DNA of 25,409 nt from Bacillota bacterium (lineage in GTDB: Bacteria > Bacillota > Sulfobacillia > Sulfobacillales > Sulfobacillaceae). Made by a program: the position numbers and the translations under genes. The notes under the pieces are model-generated. The model had not been told where the DNA came from. It did no database searches and saw only the letters and a list, made by a program, of their open reading frames with translations. The DNA lies in the NCBI GenBank assembly GCA_023488565.1, contig JAMDDZ010000151.1, forward strand, positions 1 through 25,409, written 5' to 3'. Shown piece by piece: positions 23,338 through 25,409 of this stretch; position 1 is the stretch's first letter, and every line of letters begins with the position of its first letter.

Positions 23338-24611
23338 CGGGAAACGGGGGCGTACTGTCCGTTGGCCAATCGCACACTAACCTCCCCGGCTGCGACCGGG
23401 GTCAATTGAGTATTCGGAGTCTCTACCAATAAATGGCCTGCTTCGTCGACGCCAACGGCGATTCCTTGCAATACTACTGCATCACCTTGCCAGACTTGGA
23501 TGGACCTCCCGGCTAAAACATCAAATTGGCGCCATGCGTCAAGAATCTTTTCCGAGTCGTTCGCCGCCCAGATCTTAACCCACCGGTCTAGTCGTTTCAT
23601 CAGTTGATCCAGCAACAAAACACGGTCTATCGGCGTAAATCCTACTCTGGACTCGTCTATGGTCGTTGCTGTCGGCACTGAATCCGTCAGACTGCCATGG
23701 ACATTGATACCGAGGCCAATGATGGCGTAAGGCAGCGGCATCGTTCCCGCCTCGACCAGGATCCCGGCATATTTCCTTCCTCCAATGACGCCGTCATTGG
23801 GCCATTTAATTCCTGGAGCAATGCCGGTTAGTGCGGCCGTGGTTTCAGACAAGGCGACAGCGACAGCAAACCCCAACAGAGGATCCAGATCGCGATCAGG
23901 AACTACCAGTTGAGAAAAATACACCCCAGTTCCCTTGGGAGACATCCACTGCCGTCCCAGGCGGCCACGCCCTCCCGTTTGTTCTTCGGAGATAATCACG
24001 CTGCCATGTCTGGCCCGCCCGGAACCCCAAAGACGCCGCATCTCAAGATTAGTCGAATCTACTTCGGCAATCGCCAGTACGTTTGGTCGTTCATGGGACA
24101 AAGCATCCAACAAATCGTCATCTAATGGATGGCCATCAGGAGCCCACTGCACTACGGCTTGGTTTTTCACCTCTGCCAAGTAGTCCGTAATCGCTTTGCC
24201 CCTGGGCAAGACTAAGTCGGGAGCCAGATCCTTAAGGGGCTCCAGCACGAATCGGCGAAGAGTCATCCGTGAATGCGGCAAAGTCAGATCCCGGGTCGCA
24301 TAATAATGATCATCGTACAACAAAATGTCGAGATCTAAAGTGCGCGGGCCAAAGCGAATCTCGCGCACCCTTCCTGCCGATATTTCCACCGACTGGCAAA
24401 ACCTCAGTAATTCGAAGGGTGCCCACTCGGTCTTTAGAACTACGACCTGGTTCAAATACTCTTCCTGCTCGGGTCCGCCCATAGGCGCTGTTTGATAAAT
24501 CGGTGACAGTCCAAGAATGAGGTTATCCTTGGCCAGCAACCGAATGGCATCCCGAAGATATCGCTCCCTCTGGCCTAAATTGGATCCCAATGCAATAAAC
24601 GCTTTAGCCAT
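23334..24611 (-). CDS. folK/birA: Fused HPPK (FolK) and biotin-protein ligase (BirA)
   Basis: One 425-residue frame carries two enzymes. Residues 1-~150 are HPPK, which pyrophosphorylates hydroxymethyl-dihydropterin: FIALGSNLGQRERYL, SPIYQTAPMGG and RFGPRTLDLDILLYD with the metal ligands Asp93 and Asp95. Residues ~165-375 are the biotin ligase catalytic domain: GGRGRLGRQWMSPKGTGVYF at 213-232, KWPND at 269-273 and RKYAGILVE with Lys280. The rest is the BirA C-terminal beta domain. The N-terminal DNA-binding HTH of repressor-type BirA is absent, so it probably does not repress biotin genes. There is no stop or frameshift between the parts. The ATG overlaps the folB stop by 8 bases; a TTG three codons earlier is possible. 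Confidence 0.93.
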   Translation of the reverse strand: MAKAFIALGSNLGQRERYLRDAIRLLAKDNLILGLSPIYQTAPMGGPEQEEYLNQVVVLKTEWAPFELLRFCQSVEISAGRVREIRFGPRTLDLDILLYDDHYYATRDLTLPHSRMTLRRFVLEPLKDLAPDLVLPRGKAITDYLAEVKNQAVVQWAPDGHPLDDDLLDALSHERPNVLAIAEVDSTNLEMRRLWGSGRARHGSVIISEEQTGGRGRLGRQWMSPKGTGVYFSQLVVPDRDLDPLLGFAVAVALSETTAALTGIAPGIKWPNDGVIGGRKYAGILVEAGTMPLPYAIIGLGINVHGSLTDSVPTATTIDESRVGFTPIDRVLLLDQLMKRLDRWVKIWAANDSEKILDAWRQFDVLAGRSIQVWQGDAVVLQGIAVGVDEAGHLLVETPNTQLTPVAAGEVSVRLANGQYAPVSR

Positions 24612-24963
24612 GACGCTCAATCTCCACCTGAGCCGGCCCCGATGGCATCTTCAAAGGCGGAGCCATCTTTTTTACCGTGACTCCCACTTTGGTTACCGAA
24701 AACCGACTGAGAATTTGTGACGCGATGTCATTCGCCAGACTTTCCAGCAAATTATGCACAGGGCCGGCCATAACGGAGGCGACCACATCCGCCACATCAG
24801 CATAACTTAGGGTATCTTCCAGACAATCGGATTTACCCGCCCGTTCCAACGGAGTCCACAAGGTAACATCTACCCGAAATTCCTGGGCAATGCGCCGTTC
24901 ATGGGGCAATGCCCCATGGCATGCTTGAAATGTTAAATCTGTAAGCCTAATGCAATCATTCAT
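24604..24963 (-). CDS. folB: Dihydroneopterin aldolase
   Basis: It cleaves dihydroneopterin to hydroxymethyl-dihydropterin, the substrate of the FolK domain encoded next. It has 119 residues, normal for the family. Motifs: IRLTDLTFQACHGALPHERRIAQEFRVDV at the start, with the conserved HG and E, LSYADVADVV in the middle, and LLESLANDIASQIL with the catalytic-site region. The C-terminus has VGVTVKKMAPPL. ATG at 24963 overlaps the folP stop by 8 bases; the 40-codon upstream extension lies inside folP in another frame and is rejected. Confidence 0.95.
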   Translation of the reverse strand: MNDCIRLTDLTFQACHGALPHERRIAQEFRVDVTLWTPLERAGKSDCLEDTLSYADVADVVASVMAGPVHNLLESLANDIASQILSRFSVTKVGVTVKKMAPPLKMPSGPAQVEIERHG

Positions 24964-25409
24964 GACGCCACCACCGATCCGCCGCCAGCAAGGCTTGTCG
25001 TATCCCAGAAACTTCATGGACCCGCACAACGTCCATCCCTTGACCTGCGGCAATGCTGGCCACAGCTGCCGTCGCCCAGTCACGGTTTTGCGGCAAAGCC
25101 CCGGTGACCGCCCCTAAAAATCGTTTGCGGCTGGGTCCGACTAAAACACCGGCAGCAATGCCGGAAAACATTGGCAATCCCTTCAGTACCATCCAGTTAT
25201 CTTCTACACCATAAGCAAACCCCAGACCAGGGTCTATCAATATCCGATCTCCAGCCAACCCCATGGAGACAGCATGCGCTACCTGGCTTTTCAATGTATT
25301 AACCATTTCATCCACATCCGCTTGCCCAGGAGAAAAAGGCGTAGCACGATTAAACATCAGGATATAGCCCGCTTGGGACTTAGCCACCACCGGGATCATC
25401 CCGGGGTCA
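24956..25409 (-). CDS. folP: Dihydropteroate synthase, N-terminal part outside the window
   Basis: It joins p-aminobenzoate to the pterin diphosphate made by FolK; it is the target of sulfonamides. About 150 C-terminal residues are present and the frame continues past 25409. Visible parts are DPGMIPVVAKSQAGYILMFNRA, ILIDPGLGFAYGVEDNW, VLVGPSRKRFLGAVTG and VVRVHEVSGIRQALLAAD. Two positions differ from the common form: LMH is LMF here, and the usual GFGKT is GFAYG. It leads the folP-folB-folK/birA set, whose genes overlap by 8 bases each. Confidence 0.93.
   Translation of the reverse strand, partial: DPGMIPVVAKSQAGYILMFNRATPFSPGQADVDEMVNTLKSQVAHAVSMGLAGDRILIDPGLGFAYGVEDNWMVLKGLPMFSGIAAGVLVGPSRKRFLGAVTGALPQNRDWATAAVASIAAGQGMDVVRVHEVSGIRQALLAADRWWRHE

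Noticed and set aside
23334..24611. folK/birA fusion as an artefact of a missed frameshift
   Set aside because: Both domains are read in one frame with a sensible linker and no stop, and both keep their motifs; resequencing would still be prudent.
24964..25083. 40-codon extension of FolB
   Set aside because: It lies inside folP in another frame, and FolB proteins begin near MNDCIRLTDL.

Overview
The window looks like chromosomal DNA of a Gram-positive, spore-former-type Firmicute. The best guess from gene content and neighbourhood is a Sulfobacillus-like or related deep clostridial lineage; this rests on recognition, not on a search. Supporting signs are the folP-folB-folK, coaX, dusB, greA and lysS neighbours, the riboswitch-led ribD-ribE-ribBA-ribH operon, a membrane-anchored YaaH-type GH18 hydrolase, frequent TTG and GTG starts behind strong GGAGG-type ribosome binding sites, and many 4-10 bp gene overlaps. 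I saw no tRNA, rRNA, insertion sequence, phage gene or CRISPR array.

Layout. (a) 1-1054, minus: GH18 hydrolase, cut by the window edge. (b) 1153-3176, plus: OmpR-type response regulator and its histidine kinase, joined by an ATGA overlap. The kinase 3' end overlaps the convergent permease gene by 26 bp. (c) 3151-5776, minus: a compact three-gene set of a quinate/shikimate-dehydrogenase-like protein, a small SCP2-type protein and an APC permease. (d) 5842-9476, minus: dusB, an uncharacterised HTH protein, greA and lysS. (e) 9513-14115, minus: an unrecognised 431-residue protein followed by moxR, a DUF58 gene and a DUF4129-like membrane protein. The last three overlap and probably form one complex. 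(f) 14197-14973, minus: coaX. (g) 15270-19559: a stand-alone one-cysteine peroxiredoxin, an exported PQQ-type beta-propeller on the minus strand, moeA and pspA. (h) 19578-23337, plus: riboflavin operon with a good promoter, an FMN riboswitch, a terminator whose 3' arm holds the ribD ribosome binding site, and ribD, ribE, ribBA and ribH. (i) 23334-25409, minus: folP (5' end outside the window), folB and a folK-birA gene fusion, joined by 8 bp overlaps.

Cofactor supply is the common theme. FolP-FolB-FolK make the folate core, BirA attaches biotin, CoaX starts coenzyme A synthesis, MoeA finishes molybdenum cofactor, and the rib operon makes riboflavin, the precursor of the FMN used by DusB. The minus-strand genes folP, folB, folK/birA, coaX, dusB, greA and lysS read like one ancestral housekeeping cluster. 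It appears to have been split by a block containing the rib operon, pspA, moeA, the propeller gene and the peroxiredoxin, and again by the moxR group.

The items most worth a second look are the HPPK-biotin ligase fusion, the moxR-DUF58-DUF4129 set that lacks a transglutaminase core and sits beside an unknown protein, the HTH protein between dusB and greA, the quinate-DH-like/SCP2/permease set, and the riboswitch expression platform.
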